Part shown: positions 34,317 to 49,107 of the stretch, one piece after another
How positions within the stretch are numbered: position 1 is the stretch's first letter
Layout: every line of letters begins with the position of its first letter
Assembly: GCA_963556255.1 (NCBI GenBank)
Contig: OY744615.1
Span: 12,532,115-12,596,114 of the forward strand
Direction: 5' to 3'
DNA length: 64,000 bases
Origin: Allolobophora icterica
Taxonomy: Eukaryota > Annelida > Clitellata > Crassiclitellata > Lumbricidae
Notes under the pieces: generated by a model
Database searches by the model: none
What the model saw: only the letters and a program-made list of their open reading frames with translations
What the model was told of the DNA's origin: nothing
Position numbers and translations under genes: made by a program

Positions 34317-35490
34317 TAAAGGCTCAGGTATAATCATACTGATACCGATATCATGATCATGATCATCATTGCAGTCGTCATCATTACCACTATATATGAT
34401 TATGATGATGATGAGATGATTGCGATGACTATGATGATGACGACGAGGGTCAGCATCATCATCAGTGACAACAACTGAACAATGTCGTTGTTATCATCGG
34501 TTTCTTTTTGGTCGTTGATCAGACCTTACCCAGACTGTACACAAACGTTGGGGAAAACGATCGGTTGAGACGAAATCTCAGCAACATGTCTAGCCCGACG
34601 ACCGTATTCGTGGATATCAGATCGTAGGAATATGTATTCGCATGCATGTCTGCTTACGTGTTCCTGCATATGTACATATATGTATATAGCTGCACATAGA
34701 TAACCATGTATACAACTAAAATATATATGAACTGTATATATAATGTATATACATAATATAACGTGCATATATAAATATATGTGGTCTTGTAAACATGACC
34801 CATAAACCAGGCGTGTTCTAGCTAATCTAGGCGACGAGTTGTCTAGGGTAGATGAAGCCTGGAAGGACCGTGGTCCAGAAAGACTCAGCACCGTGCACGG
34901 CGCAGAGTCATGCATGCCTTCTCTTATCTCAAACGCCTCTGTTCGACTTATAAACTACATTACGATGCATACATGTGGAATTGTTTCTTTAGAGCGTATT
35001 AAAATCGTTCAGAGTCGAAGGTTGTTGCACAAGCGAAACTGGATTACACTCATTAAGAGCGCAAATTTTATAGTTAAGTGTTACGAATTGTGTGTGAAAT
35101 AAAGCAATCGGAAGCAATAGTATACTATAAAGCAGATGCCCAGATGTGTCTTTGTAGGTCTTCATTTTATTGGTATTATAAACCAATGACTTCTATATAG
35201 CACAGTTATCATAATGTCCAGGACATTAATCGATGAGCGTTTCCAGTGAAATCGCAATGAAAATCAATTAGAGAAGCCATTAGTTGAATTCCCATAGAAC
35301 AGAAAAACGAAATTATGCCAAGCAACGGTGGTTATGCAAATTGATAGAGATATCAATAGACGTGGAGGAGAGAACTGTGCAGCGAATTCCAAACTTTGAC
35401 CTATGGCCAAAGAGAAAACCAGAGAGCCAAAGGCATTGGTTTCCAGCAGACTTGTCTGCTCTAAACTCACTTCTAATTGGTATGCCTAAT
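34317..35490. other. No supported gene
   Basis: Contains ATG/ATC-rich patches (34345-34470) and a TATA/CATA-rich stretch (34660-34785). No coding signal that I can defend. Confidence 0.5.
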
Positions 35491-36090
35491 GGAAATCTGC
35501 ATCAACCACTGCAGATGTTTCAAACTCTCTTGCCAGAATCATAACGAAAACTCAGCATAGTATCCCAATACGTCCATTTACTGCAATGGCTGCCCATTGA
35601 GCAAAGAATCCAATTCAAAATCTGCCTTACTGCAGTTCACAACCGACCTATCCCTGTTCCGTGCTAACCCTCATATAAACAGATATTGCACTTAAATACG
35701 AGGACGGAGCAGAGGCGCGTTTACAGAAAACGGGGCCCTAAGCGCAAAACATTTTTGGGCCCTTCTGAAGTTGTAGACTGAGAGTCTGAGACTCTGGTGG
35801 TGTTTAGCCTATCATGTGCAAGAACCCACGAAGTTGAACCTCAAGCCGTTTTTGTGAGTGTTATTGGCACTGTAGTTATGATTACTTATACTGTAGAAGC
35901 TATTTCAAGGAATGTGAAATTATTTGGTTTAATGTTATTTCTTATAAATGAAAATAATAGCCTATTTTCATTCGTTTGGGGGCCCTCCCAGATTTGGGGG
36001 GCCTAAGGCGCGCGCCTAGTGCGCCTACGTGTAAACGCGCCTCTGGGACGGAGGTCCTCAGCGCAGAGTCACACATTGTGACTCTGTCGT
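35490..36090 (+). pseudogene. LINE RT C-terminal fragment, interrupted by a MITE
   Basis: Plus-strand pieces LQMFQ.SLARIITKTQHS, then LQWLPIEQRIQFKICL, the usual LQRVQN and LHWLPV-x-x-R-I-x-F-K motifs of the RT C-terminal part. It runs to NTRTE, is broken by the MITE at 35710-36045, and resumes VLSAESH after it. Frameshifted and non-functional. Confidence 0.7.
35710..36045. mobile_element. hAT-like MITE, family B copy 2 (nested in LINE)
   Basis: 336 bp, termini CAGAGGCGCGTTTACA / TGTAAACGCGCCTCTG, perfect 8-bp duplication GGACGGAG. Its interior is the reverse complement of copy 1 (GGGCCC..CTCTGGTGGTGTTTAG), about 100 bp shorter. Confidence 0.92.
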
Positions 36091-36664
36091 GCGTATACAA
36101 TAAAAATGTGAGGCGCCGATTTTCAAAGTCCACGGTAGCGATGAGTTTTCAAATGGCTTTAGTGTTGGAATAGGTACCGTAAAGGGAAGCAAGACGTTTT
36201 ATGTGTGATCCGTGCGAGAAGGCAACTCTTCTGCCAAGTCCATCCAGCCGAGTTTTATTCAAGAGATAGGTAATAGAAGGGTGGAGCAGACAAGTCAGAA
36301 ATGAAAGGGTGTGTGTCTGACGGTTATAGCCGGAATATCCAGGATATAAGTTTGAAGAGAAGGGGATTTGAATTGAGGCGGCACAAGTTGATGGTTTGAA
36401 AACGGAAAGCACCGGGGTTTAGCTTGATGTCACCGGTAAGAAGCGACTATAGTAAGATATTGCAATGCATTTTCGACTTTGGTGTAGATTTGGAGATTGA
36501 GAGTATGGCGTACAAACAGAATGAGTCCTGTAAAGCAAGAGGCACTTTCAGGCATAACCTTTGGATGAGTTTAAATGTAGGTCTATAGAAATCGGAAAGA
36601 TGGTGAAATAAAAGGGAGTCTGTTTCAGCAAAAACGTGGGTCGATGGTTGAATATATATATTGG

Positions 36665-36694
<30 letters not shown>

Positions 36695-36696
<2 letters not shown>

Positions 36697-38943
36697 AGGG
36701 TGTTCCCAAAAACTGAAAGTGTCCATAAGTTACTCCCCAACCCACTATTGCGTGATACAAGCTGTTAGAAAACTCTGGTAAAATTTTGAACAGATTATTT
36801 TAATATTTAGAACTTGCACAAACCACTCAAAGTTTTTGTGAATTTCGTTTTATTAGTATGAAAATCTATACCGGAAAACGTTTTAATAAATGAATTGAAA
36901 AAACTGTTTATATTACACGAGTGAGTCTAATGTATAGTATACTGTATTTTATTACTGTATACTGTGTCACACTGTCACTGTATAATGTATTGTATATAGT
37001 ACTATATTTAGTATATTACGACATACTATTAGTCTGCTATAATAGTTTTAGTTACTAGTTAGTGATTTCAGTCAAACAACATTAACTGGCCTGATTCGTT
37101 CTAAAACGCTATAGCCTTCGTTGGTTCTGAAAACTTATTTCTGTGATCTTCTACCACTTGCAGCAAGAACTGCTTTTCTTCTTCATTGCATGTTACGGAA
37201 GAGTTAAATTCTTGATCGATTGAACAATATCCTGGTCTCTTTTGTATACTTCGTGGAGTTCCCATTGGCTTGAATCACACTGCATGAAGTCTTCAGACTA
37301 GCCAAGGATCTTAAAAATCTCACAGTAGATTTTGTGACCAAATCATGTAATCCTGTAAGTGATGGTTCAGGCACAGGTAGAATGTATTTTGATAGTTCCT
37401 CAGATCCTTCATTTTCATTGAGGGTCTTACCATTAATCTCCTTCAACTGTGACTTCGTTGTCAAAAACACCAAATCCAGCCATGACTTCAGAGAGATACC
37501 ACAAATTGCGATTAAATGCTGTTGTAGCAGCCATCGCCACTTTCTTGTTATGATATGACAACAGTGCGCAGAGCAAGGCAAGATCATTTCTTGGAGCTGC
37601 AGTTGAATCAGTGTTTGATCTAAATCGCAGTAACAAAAAGGCATAGGCCTACATCTTTCAGATGTTTCCATAGTTTGTCACTGTAAGAGATTCCACGAGT
37701 TTTTCTTGATCCGATTGACCCTGCTTGCAAAGGTTCTTATTGGTTATGGAATAGCCACATTTTTAGAGAACAAAATGACCCTAGCCATCCAGCGAGCACG
37801 GTGTGTAGCTGTTGGATATCTGAAATGTACTACACGCGGAGGAAGGCCGCCTAAAAAATCGACAGCTCCAGCAATTCACCATTATCATCTCTTGGCTGGT
37901 ATTTCTCAAGTTGGATTACAACAAACTCAATAACACTGTCTTTCCAAGGACCAATTATACCTTACATAGGCCTACTCTCGTCTTTCATCGCTGTTCAAAA
38001 TGAAGCTTGGTCTACCCTTGGCCAGAAGTCTTTACAATGGACAAACAGTTCCAGGTTTGGAGATTGCGTAACATCATGGAGGCTAAAACATTTCTAGCAT
38101 AATCTCTGACACATGATGACGACAAGCTAAGTTCAGAAGTTCTTGGCCAAGCTCAGTCTCTAAACAAATACAAACTCCACCCTTAAGTCCAGTATCAAAA
38201 CAAAGTTCTTTAATGCGATTTCGCAGTTCCCACTTATCCATGATTTCCACAACTGCTCTAGACATGGTAACCATTGTTCCACTGTGAAGTTTTGGGACAG
38301 GGAGTAACTTTACCATATTCTTTCTTGATACCAAAACTGGAAGTAGATCAATCCGTTCTTGTCCAGAACCAGTGAAATCATCCATTATTTTTCCATCCCA
38401 GTGCAAGACAACTGGCACAACTGGATCAAAGGTAGCCTTGATTTCTGAAGTAAAAAGTTCACGATGTTTTATTCGTGCTCTGAGAATGGCACTTGGACTT
38501 AAGATGAGCTCTTCAACATCTTGCTGGAGTTGTCCTGCAGAAGCTATTGCTGAAATTACGTAAGCAGCTTTTCTATGGCTGTAGCATCAAGTGCATTGAG
38601 TGCAGCTCTTCAGGTGTAACTACTTTGACTCTTCTCTACACTTTAGTTTTGAAAGTTTTGGCATTGTAGGTCCAACCTCAGAGTCTGATGATATATCGGA
38701 TGTGTTGCTGTCAGAAGATACACCTTTGTTATCGTTATGAAGTCATAATTTACAAATATTTCCTGAAAAATCTGAAAAACCTATTGTGGCAGAACTTCAA
38801 CTGGATTGTGCAAGTTCTAAATATTACTGTATCTTAACAAAAATTTGGCAATAGAGTTTCTATACCATGGATCACCAAATGGCGGGTTGGGGAAAGATAA
38901 ATAAATAATATGAAATGTTTCCATAGTAGATGGGAACACCCTA

Positions 38944-38944
<1 letters not shown>
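36695..38944 (-). mobile_element. DNA transposon with TTAGGGTGTTCCC termini
   Basis: 2.25 kb between perfect 13-bp inverted termini TTAGGGTGTTCCC / GGGAACACCCTAA. A looser similarity continues inward (CCCCAACCC near both ends). It is flanked on the left by (TA)n 36665-36692 and on the right by (TA)n(CA)n 38945-38991. It carries remains of a minus-strand gene with the same motifs as the element at 61179. Confidence 0.82.
37207..38560 (-). pseudogene. Putative transposase of the AGGGTG-terminus family, broken
   Basis: Pieces in order on the minus strand: AILRARIKHRELFTSEIKAT, then VPVVLHWDGKIMDDF, LLPVLVSRKNMVKLLPVPK, RIKELCFDTGLKGGVCICLE and LACRHHVSEIMLEMF. After a break come HRARWMARVI, AFNRNLWYLSEVMAGFGVF, LHDLVTKSTVRFLRSL. 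Several frameshifts and stops separate them. From memory the blocks HWDGK, CFDT, ACRHHxxE and ARWMAK recur in uncharacterised proteins of Hydra and arthropods. I do not know an agreed superfamily name. The conserved D, D, H and E residues suggest an RNase H-like nuclease, which is inference. Confidence 0.7.
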
Positions 38945-38991
<47 letters not shown>

Positions 38992-38992
<1 letters not shown>

Positions 38993-40440
38993 TAGCACGT
39001 TGGTGTGACGGTGAACAGCATAAAGGGGACAGTGATAATAAGATCTGTAACAAAGAACGAATATAACGTCTTGTTAGTTTGAAATCTATAGGAACGATAG
39101 GCCGTTGAAAAACAGATGACGTGGCTGATATAAATAAATGTCTGATGCGAAAGAATACCCAAGGCGTACAGCTAGTACAACAGCCGGTGCCTAAGGGCTT
39201 CGGAAGAGTTAAGATTCTTCATCCTATTGGGCTCAGTGCAGTTGAAGGATATCAGGCCACTGTTGATTGTAAAACTATCTTATAACTTTGCTAAACAGAA
39301 GATGTAGCCCAATGTACGCAGCAGAATTGAGGAAATCAAAAACAAGCCAGTGTAGGCAAAAGATTGAGCAATGATAAAGGAGACACAGAATACAAGTTTG
39401 ACTAGAACAATATGATCTTAATTCGATCCTCCCTTTAAACAAATTATACTAACGATAAAATCTTTAAGTTTTCAAAATTAAGCTATATTAAAAACCTTTT
39501 TAGCAGCAAGTTTGGTAAGCAGAATTTCAACCAAACAACATGCTTCCCAACTTCCGGTCGTCAGAAGATCAGAAAATATGCGACATTCTAGTCTGAAATG
39601 TTATACACCCCAAAATGCTTTTCAACGTTCGTGATGTTGTCGATGCGACAACATCACGAACGTTGAAAAGCACCTTTTATTCCTGACACTCAAGTTGTTT
39701 GTGTAGAAATTTTATTCTGTCACAAAACGAGAGTTCTTCAATCAGCACCTCATGTTCCTAATAGGACCCCACTTGTTAGAGCTTGCTCAAACTGCTGACT
39801 ATAATAGGGCCTAGTGGCCTACTGCCTAAACACAAGCTCCGTTGTACATACTGAAAATAATAAAACTTAAAAGTTTTACATAGGCCGAGTTCCCAGGCTA
39901 TTTTAAATAATTAAATTACTGCATGGACTTTGATTCTGCTGATAAAATATGAAATTAGGTAGAAAGTCGTTCGTTACCTAACAGCTGCTAAGTAGTGGCA
40001 CGCCCTGGAAAACGTAAACAGCGGCCAATAACTGGCCTGCATGTGCCGAATCGGCCAGCCTGCGAACGCGACCACTCGCCTATACGACATTGTAACTTGA
40101 CGGTAGAAGGTTCTCTTCCATCCTAGCTACGGCCGGTCTACGAAACAATAAGGTACACACCGCACAACTATAATCACGCACATAGAGTTCTTTAGACCTT
40201 CGTTTGTTGCCATACTTCAAATGGAATTATAAGATTCGCGAATAAGTTTTGCATCAAACGTTGACTATTGCAAAAGTCAATTCGTGTTGCCGATCAAGCG
40301 TCGCAAAGAGACCCAGAAAAATAAAACGAAGTAAGTAAGTAGAAGATGTCTACTTCTATTTCGCACTAAAGCAATATATCGCGAAATCATGGAAAACATG
40401 AAAAATGCAACAATAACAATCAAGCATATCAGTTTGGCAT
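38992..40440. other. No gene seen apart from the hairpin
   Basis: Apparently unique A/T-rich sequence with no supported coding region; it holds the hairpin at 39616. Confidence 0.55.
39616..39672. repeat. Perfect hairpin, 27-bp arms, 3-nt loop
   Basis: Left arm starts TGCTTTTCAACGTTCG and ends TGTTGTCG; after ATG the exact reverse complement follows. No mismatch in 27 pairs. Flanking sequence gives no larger element. Confidence 0.95.
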
Positions 40441-40560
40441 CAGCGGCGCGCCGACAAATTGTCAGTGGCGGCGGCGCGCCGACATAAAAAAATCGGCGGA
40501 GGCGGCAGTGCCCACTTAGTGTCAGCGGCGGCTGCGCTGCGCGGCCGGCGCAGTGCTCTA
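40441..40560. repeat. GC-rich tandem motif
   Basis: Three imperfect units of GTCAGYGGCGGC with two GGCGCGCCGAC copies, markedly GC-rich against the A/T-rich surroundings. Confidence 0.7.
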
Positions 40561-42105
40561 GTTCCAGGTTGTCATGAGCGCATCATGTGTTACTGCGTGA
40601 AGAACAAGATCCGGATTTGCTGGAGAGGGAACGGGGCAAAGAGGCTATTACGATAGGTTTTGTTCAGGTTGAGAGAAATGTGAATCAAGATCACATTTCT
40701 TAAAGAGAACGGAAACCATGAGGAGATATTGCGTCCAAGAAATCGAGCGCAAGGATCTTTGGGAGTAGCGCCGACGATCCACCATCGAGAGGTCTTAGTC
40801 GCTTGGTTACCAACTGGCTGGTTACTGGCGAATTTTCTTCCGGTACAGACTGGTGGTATGCGAGATATTGGAACGTGGAACGTTTTGCCATCAAAGCGGG
40901 AGTGCCATTCGGTGAGCCTAACCACGTGTTGACAATGTTTCATTCGGCTGTCATCGATCCTTGTCGATAATGCAACATGGTTCGAGAGTCACATAGTGAG
41001 CTCTGTAGAAACGGTCATTTACATTATAGGTCTATAGAAGAGCACAGAAAGGCTAGAGTTCAAGCTGAAACTTCAGTTAATAGTCGAAAGACGTTGATGG
41101 ATTTACGAAATGCCATGGGCGTATACCAACACTCACAGGCTCGATGATTCCAACTGAAAAAGAGAAATCGTCAATGGACTAGATTGGGTTCAAAGTATCC
41201 GGTCCTAAAACAGCGCTAAAGAAATGCTTGGAAAGATCTATGTCAAAGCTTTGCCTACAGTGAATGTCATGAATACGGTCACATCCACTAAACTCTTGCA
41301 CGAGTTACGGGTAATAATTACTCGTTGATCTTGTAGTTCTGTACAGTCTCTTAAAGTTCAACGTAGTCTCTTAATGTACTCATTCAGCTCGTTTTGCTTG
41401 GAGGGTTCGAGTTGACCTGCAGGAAAGACAGACATCAGCCATGGACAAAGATCGTCTGCAAATTGTCGACACAAGATTGGGATAAATTAGATTGTAGTAG
41501 ATCAGTCATCTAATCATATTTGTATGGCGCAGTTACATTAATCAGTAAATGGTCTTTTGAGGGAAACAGCAATTATTTGTTATCTAAAACTCGAGACTTC
41601 TCTTAACCTATACCAACCGGTTTGCTTATTATTTCAGAAAATAGCAATTATTTATTATAATTAATTAATGGCTTAATTTAAATTGATACAGACACAGAAT
41701 TTATGAAAATTTAAATGACGTCTAAACAAGGTAGCTGAACTTTCTGTTTAATGTTCTATGGTTGTAGGCTAAACTCCTGTCCTTGATGCTTTGCATATTG
41801 CTAGACAGTAATCGATGAGGCATAGCCTGTGGCCTGTGGGAACTGCTGTGTCTTAGAGGACAAGTAGAAGAATAATGGCAAAGAGAAAGACGCAGGAAAG
41901 AACAAGAAGAATAGAAGGAGAAGACAAGGAAAAAGACAAGGAGGAGGAGGAGGGAGTGGGGAGACCATAACTTCCTTGACAACAGTAGATAAGATCACAA
42001 TGGAGTAGAGCCCCATTGCGTCACATTGTGACACATATTGTTTCAACGACAGATAAACCCATTGACCTGCTGTCTCACGCCCAATACACAGACGCAGCAG
42101 ATATG
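40561..42105. other. No supported gene
   Basis: A plus-strand reading MRDIGTWNV near 40857 resembles the start of a LINE endonuclease but is too short to call. A GGAGAA-rich patch is at 41865-41965. Confidence 0.5.
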
Positions 42106-44400
<2,295 letters not shown>

Positions 44401-44424
44401 GCTTTGTTCTTCAGCGTGCGCCTC

Positions 44425-44750
44425 CCTCTCAAATATCCCTCCCTCCGAAATCTCCCTCCCTCCGAAATCTCTCCCTCTCTCCCAACTCCTTCCCTCCCAA
44501 GTCTCTCACTCCTTCCCAGATCTCTCATCTTTTCCAAATCTCTCCATTTCTCCCAAATCCCCCTCCTCCCAAATCTCCCTCCCAAATCTCTTCCTCTCTC
44601 CCAACTCCTCCCCTCCCAAATCTCTCACTCCTTCCCAGATCTCTCATCCCTTCCAAATCTCTCCAGTTCTCCAAATGCCTCCCTTCAAAATCGCTTCCTC
44701 CCAAATCTCCCTCCTCCCAAATCTCCCTCCCTCCCAAATCCCTCCTACAC
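44425..44750. repeat. Degenerate CCTCCCAAATCTCT repeat
   Basis: About twenty imperfect copies of a 12-16-bp pyrimidine-rich unit. An inexact ~150-bp higher-order period is visible (TCTCACTCCTTCCCAGATCTCTCATC occurs twice). Confidence 0.85.
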
Positions 44751-44899
44751 TAAATATTAATTTATATATTTAGGGCGGGAATTTCTAATTTAAACAGAGA
44801 ACTGCAGAGACTACTTTTCCAAGAAGTAGTCTATGAGCTGTTTCAGTTTCCTAGTGCTTCTCTTCACTGCTTCTTTGGCAGAAGGATTTTTTTTGCAAG

Positions 44900-45140
44900 A
44901 TGCTTAGAAGCGAGCAGTGATATTGCCAACTCTTAGGAAGGCAGACATGGATCCGGATGACATCAACAGTAACTGGCCTATCTCCAGCTTGGTGTTCATA
45001 TCTAAGGTTGTAGAAAAATTAGTGGCAAGACTTAGAATCGTGCAAGTTTATGCCAAAGCTGCAATCCGACTTCAGGAAGGGCCATTCAATGGAAACGGTC
45101 ATTTCCCGGCTAATTGATGACTTCTGTAATGCCATTGATT
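44900..45140 (+). pseudogene. LINE reverse-transcriptase fragment
   Basis: Reads ILPTLRKADMDPDDINSNWP, then ISSLVFISKVVEKLVAR and, after a shift, FRKGHSMETVISRLIDDF. This is the N-terminal RT region (NYRPISNLTFISKVVEK and FRKGHSTET). Followed by a (TATTG)n run at 45130-45170. Confidence 0.82.
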
Positions 45141-45664
45141 GTATTTTATTGTATTGTATTGTATTGTATCTGAACATTTATAAAACGTATTCATATTGAT
45201 GAAGGACACGTGACGCTGCTTGGTGTTTTTCGACGTAAGTCCTGCGTTCGACTTGAAGGACCATAATATCTTGATGACCAAACTGAGGTCCTCATGTTGA
45301 ATCACTAAGACCCCTGAATCAGTGGCGGCGATCTTGTTTGACAAGTGAGGGTGGCACTTTAGAACTGACCTGGTCAAAAAAGAGTTTTGAACTGATCTGG
45401 TCCAAAAAAGAGGTCAAAAACTCTTGACCTTTTTTGGTGTTTCTTCAAAATTGGGACGGGCCCAATGTATAGTGTTTTCCCCACTCTTGAAGGTGGGGGG
45501 TCTTGTCCCCCTCGACCCTCTACGTATTGCCGTTTGCTGTAGGTTTCTTTGACATTATTTATTTAAACAGGCCTTCTTAACTAAATGCATTTACTTCACC
45601 TGACAAGCATTATTAGGCCAAGGACCATTTTTTAATGGACTTTACCGAACTGACATTAAGACTG

Positions 45665-46285
45665 TTCCCATGACTCCAGTCCCATGACTCCAGTTCCCAT
45701 GACTCTAGTTCCCATGACTCCATTTCCCAAGACTCTAGTTCCCATGACTCCAGTTTCCATGATTTCAATTCCCATGACTCCAGTTCCCATGACTCCAATT
45801 CCCATAACTCCAATTTTCATGACTCCAATTCTCATGACTCCCGATCCCATGACTCCAGTTCCCATGCATGACTCCAGTTCCCATGACTCCAATACCCATG
45901 ACTCCAGTTCTCACTACTCCAGTTCCCATAACGCCAGTTCTTATGGCTCCAGTTCCTATGACTCCCAGTTCCCATCACCCCTAGTTCCCAAGACTCCAGT
46001 TCCCATGGTTCCAGTTCCCATGACTCCCAGTTCCCATGACTCCTAGTTCCCAAGACTCCAGTTCCCATGGCTCCAGTTCCCATGACTCCCAGTTCCCATG
46101 ACTCCAGTTCCCAAGACTCCGATTCCCATGACTCCAGTTCCCATGACTCCAATTCCCATGACTCCATGTCTCATTACATCAGTTCCCATAACTCCAATTC
46201 CCATTACTCCAGTTCCCGTGACTCAAATTCCCATTACTCCAGTTCCAATGACTCAAATTCCCATTGCTCCAGTTCCCATGACTGC
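45665..46285. repeat. 15-bp minisatellite
   Basis: About 40 copies of ATGACTCCAGTTCCC with point changes and a few insertions (for example GCATGACTCC at 45865 and CCC insertions near 45963). Because the unit is 15 bp, long repetitive frames (MTPVP and SHDSS types) stay open; I consider them non-coding. Confidence 0.95.
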
Positions 46286-46289
46286 TGCT

Positions 46290-48000
46290 GACGTACGAAG
46301 GGCGATTCGGCCAATTAGACAAAGACGGTCGTCTGCTGGGTTCAGACCGTACATTCTTTGAAATCAAACCGGTTCTTTTCGGGTCAACTTTCAAGGACTC
46401 ATTAATAAATCGGAGTTTAATAGCCGAGGAGAACCCTCGGCTTTGAGCTAATTGAATTCTTCAGAAATTACCAAATTGGTCGCACGCAAATTTTTCGCTT
46501 CAATTTGTTGAGCGGACGTCACTCAGCGCTTTGTTTACGCCTCAGCGTAATAAAAGCTGGCTTAAGCATTGAAAAGTCGAAATAGGTCGATGGCTGGTAC
46601 AGTATCGCGTCATAGGCTACGACTCTGCTAGAACTTTACACAAGGAAACGTGGCTTTAAAGTGGAACGGTTGACTCCGTAACGTTTGTGTAGACCTATAA
46701 CGTACACCAAAACGTATGTATTGCGAAACAGATAGGGCCTAGTCAACGAAGGCTTTGCGGTCATTTGACATTAGTTTGTATTGGATGCATTGCATTGTTT
46801 GCGATGTCGAGTGTACGTTTCTTTGTTTGCCTAAGAATGTTTGCCGTTTCGAGCATCTCTAGAAACGTACGAGACTTCAACAGCATTCGATGGTTTATTC
46901 TGCAGACCCAATCCACACATGAAACCATGTCGCCGTTATACTTGAAAATATTTCAGATATGTTCTGTGGTTCTTAGTTTTGGAATCAGGTGTCGTAAACC
47001 TCGGTTAATTGCGCTATAAAACACTCGACAACCGCGTCAGACGATCGTTACGTAACTGGTACTTTCCCTTCCATGGGTGGCAGTCCGGACTATGCCCGTG
47101 CAGTGCCGAGCATACAGGGTGCTCCACAAGGAGGAAGAAAGAGTGACGGAGGATGGGAGTTCACAAATATTATAGACATTTTAATTACACTGATCTTTTG
47201 AGTCGTTCAATGAGCAGAAGATTACTTGCTGTCTTCGAGACCTTATTAGTTTAATTTAAATTTTAAAAGCGTTTAAAACCTAGTTGATCACAGAATTTAA
47301 AACCGAAACAACTCCACCTAGTTTCTGGAGACTCTTTTACAAAACACAGAACAATACATAGATGAATCAATGCACATATTTTAGACAAAACAAGCTACTT
47401 TTGTGATACTCGCTGTGCATTTTTTGGATTGGTAGTGCATCAAACTCGCACCATGTGTTTCCGTCGAAACAGTAGGCTTACTTATGCGCAAAAAGACTGT
47501 CTTAGAAAGAAAAAACGAAAGAAAGAAAGACCTCCTTTTTGACGTGGAATTTAAGAACCATCGGTTCCTCATGCACTTAACAATAAATAGGCTCACGTGT
47601 GGACTAGTTTGCTAGCAAGGCTCGCCTGAATAGGATGTCTCTAAAGTAAATACTTCCATCGTCTGAAAGGAAGCCCGTGCAGAATTTCTTGAATGTTATA
47701 AGTTAGATACAGATATAAACTGAATCACTTGGTTCCGTGTGATTCGAAGCCGGGTGGAAGGTGCCACCGATCGCAGCCCAGACGTTATTGTCTCCGTCTT
47801 CATTAGACAAAGGCAATAAAACGAAAAGAAAAAGGCTCTCCATAGTCACCGGCCCGACTGGCATCGCCCCGACAAAAAGCGCTCCCTACGGTTGATAAAC
47901 ACTTACTTCCTTGTAGTCTAGCTTTTTCTACGATGTATCGAGCGATAAAATTTTTTTCTTCTTATCACACTTTTAGACTCAGCGCTCCAGCAGTAAATCA
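46290..48000. other. No supported gene
   Basis: A single transposon-end-like motif ACAGGGTGCTCCACAAGGAG is at about 47114-47133 without a detectable partner. Otherwise apparently unique sequence. Confidence 0.5.
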
Positions 48001-48029
48001 GAATTCGTGAAGAAGCTCGTGGAGTATTC

Positions 48030-48165
48030 GCTGACCCAGTCTCCCCATTTGAGGAAGCTCGTGAAGTTTGACCCAGTCTTCCCATTTGAGGAAGCTCGTG
48101 AAGTTTGACCCAGTCTCCCCATTTGAGGAAGCTTGTGAAGTCTTCGCTGACCCAGTCTTCACAAC
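48030..48165. repeat. Tandem repeat, about 38-bp unit
   Basis: Three to four copies of a unit made of GACCCAGTCTCCCCATTTGA followed by GGAAGCTCGTGAAGTTT. Confidence 0.9.
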
Positions 48166-48179
48166 TGAGCTTCACTAGG

Positions 48180-48560
48180 CCTGGGCCATTTGATTTTGTT
48201 TAAAAATTGGTCATTTAAGTTGGATAAATCTTAACCATTTAACATTAATGACCTTGGCCATTTGAAGGGTTAGGCCTATATCCATCTGAATTGGTCAGGC
48301 CTATTGCCATTTGAATTGGGTTAGGCCTAAACACATAATAAAGACGGGTTAGGCCTTGCCCATTTGTGGTTTATTAGGCGCATAGCCATTGATTTGCGTT
48401 AGGCTTTGCCAATTTCATCTGAGTTAGCCCTATAGCCATTTGAGTTGGGTTAGGCTTATATCTATACTTGAGTTGGATACGCATGGACTGTCTGAGTTGG
48501 ATTAGGCCTGGACCATTTGAATTGGATAGTCCATTCCCTGGCATAGGCCTGGCTAGTGTA
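48180..48560. repeat. Degenerate GGCCATTTGAATTGGGTTAGGCCTA repeat
   Basis: About ten loose copies, 25-40 bp apart, of CCATTTGA-TTGG-TTAGGCCT. Three carry the TAGGCCT core that is scattered through the window. Confidence 0.75.
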
Positions 48561-49107
48561 GGTTGAAACGCGCGGTGGGCATGAACCGATAAAGGCAACC
48601 GATTGGGGTTAAGAGATGCATGAGTCGGCAGGCGGTGGGGAGTGACTCGTTTCTTAGAATCGGAAACTGAATCCTCGTTTATAAAACGCTTGCGCTCGAC
48701 TCCGATAAGATAAGACTCAAGAAAACAAACCTGGATGTATGCTTGTGTGCAGCTGTCAATCATTTCTGATCAAGACCTAGAAAATCAACCGACTCAGCCG
48801 TCCTCATCTGCACGCACTGCTTTCTTTTTCCAGTATCTTAACCGATCCAATAACTTCTGAGGCGCCGTTGTAGCACATTTTGACTCATCTTTGACAAATA
48901 GAAAATTGGGTGTTCTTGGCACATTTGTCTGATTTGATCTTCATTTCAACCAAGCAGACTTTATTTTAAACTTGGTTGTTGGAGATGCTGGTATGTCCTC
49001 ATATACAACCATTGATCGCTTCGCTCCGATGTAATTCCGCTGTAACCCCTTTGTAGCCCCTTTGTAACTCCGTTGTAGCTTCTTTTTAACTCCGTTGCAA
49101 CTCTGTG

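Noticed and set aside
40857..40932. LINE endonuclease start (MRDIGTWNV)
   Set aside because: Only nine residues match and nothing follows in frame.
45312..45490. MITE starting CAGTGGCGGCGATC
   Set aside because: No opposite terminus or target duplication could be located.
45684..46361. Long repetitive frames (MTPVP / SHDSS / ELESW types) that might encode a repeat protein
   Set aside because: A 15-bp unit keeps all frames open on both strands; units vary without codon bias and no leader or anchor sequence is seen.
47114..47133. Transposon end ACAGGGTGCTCCACAAGG
   Set aside because: No matching inverted end was found nearby.
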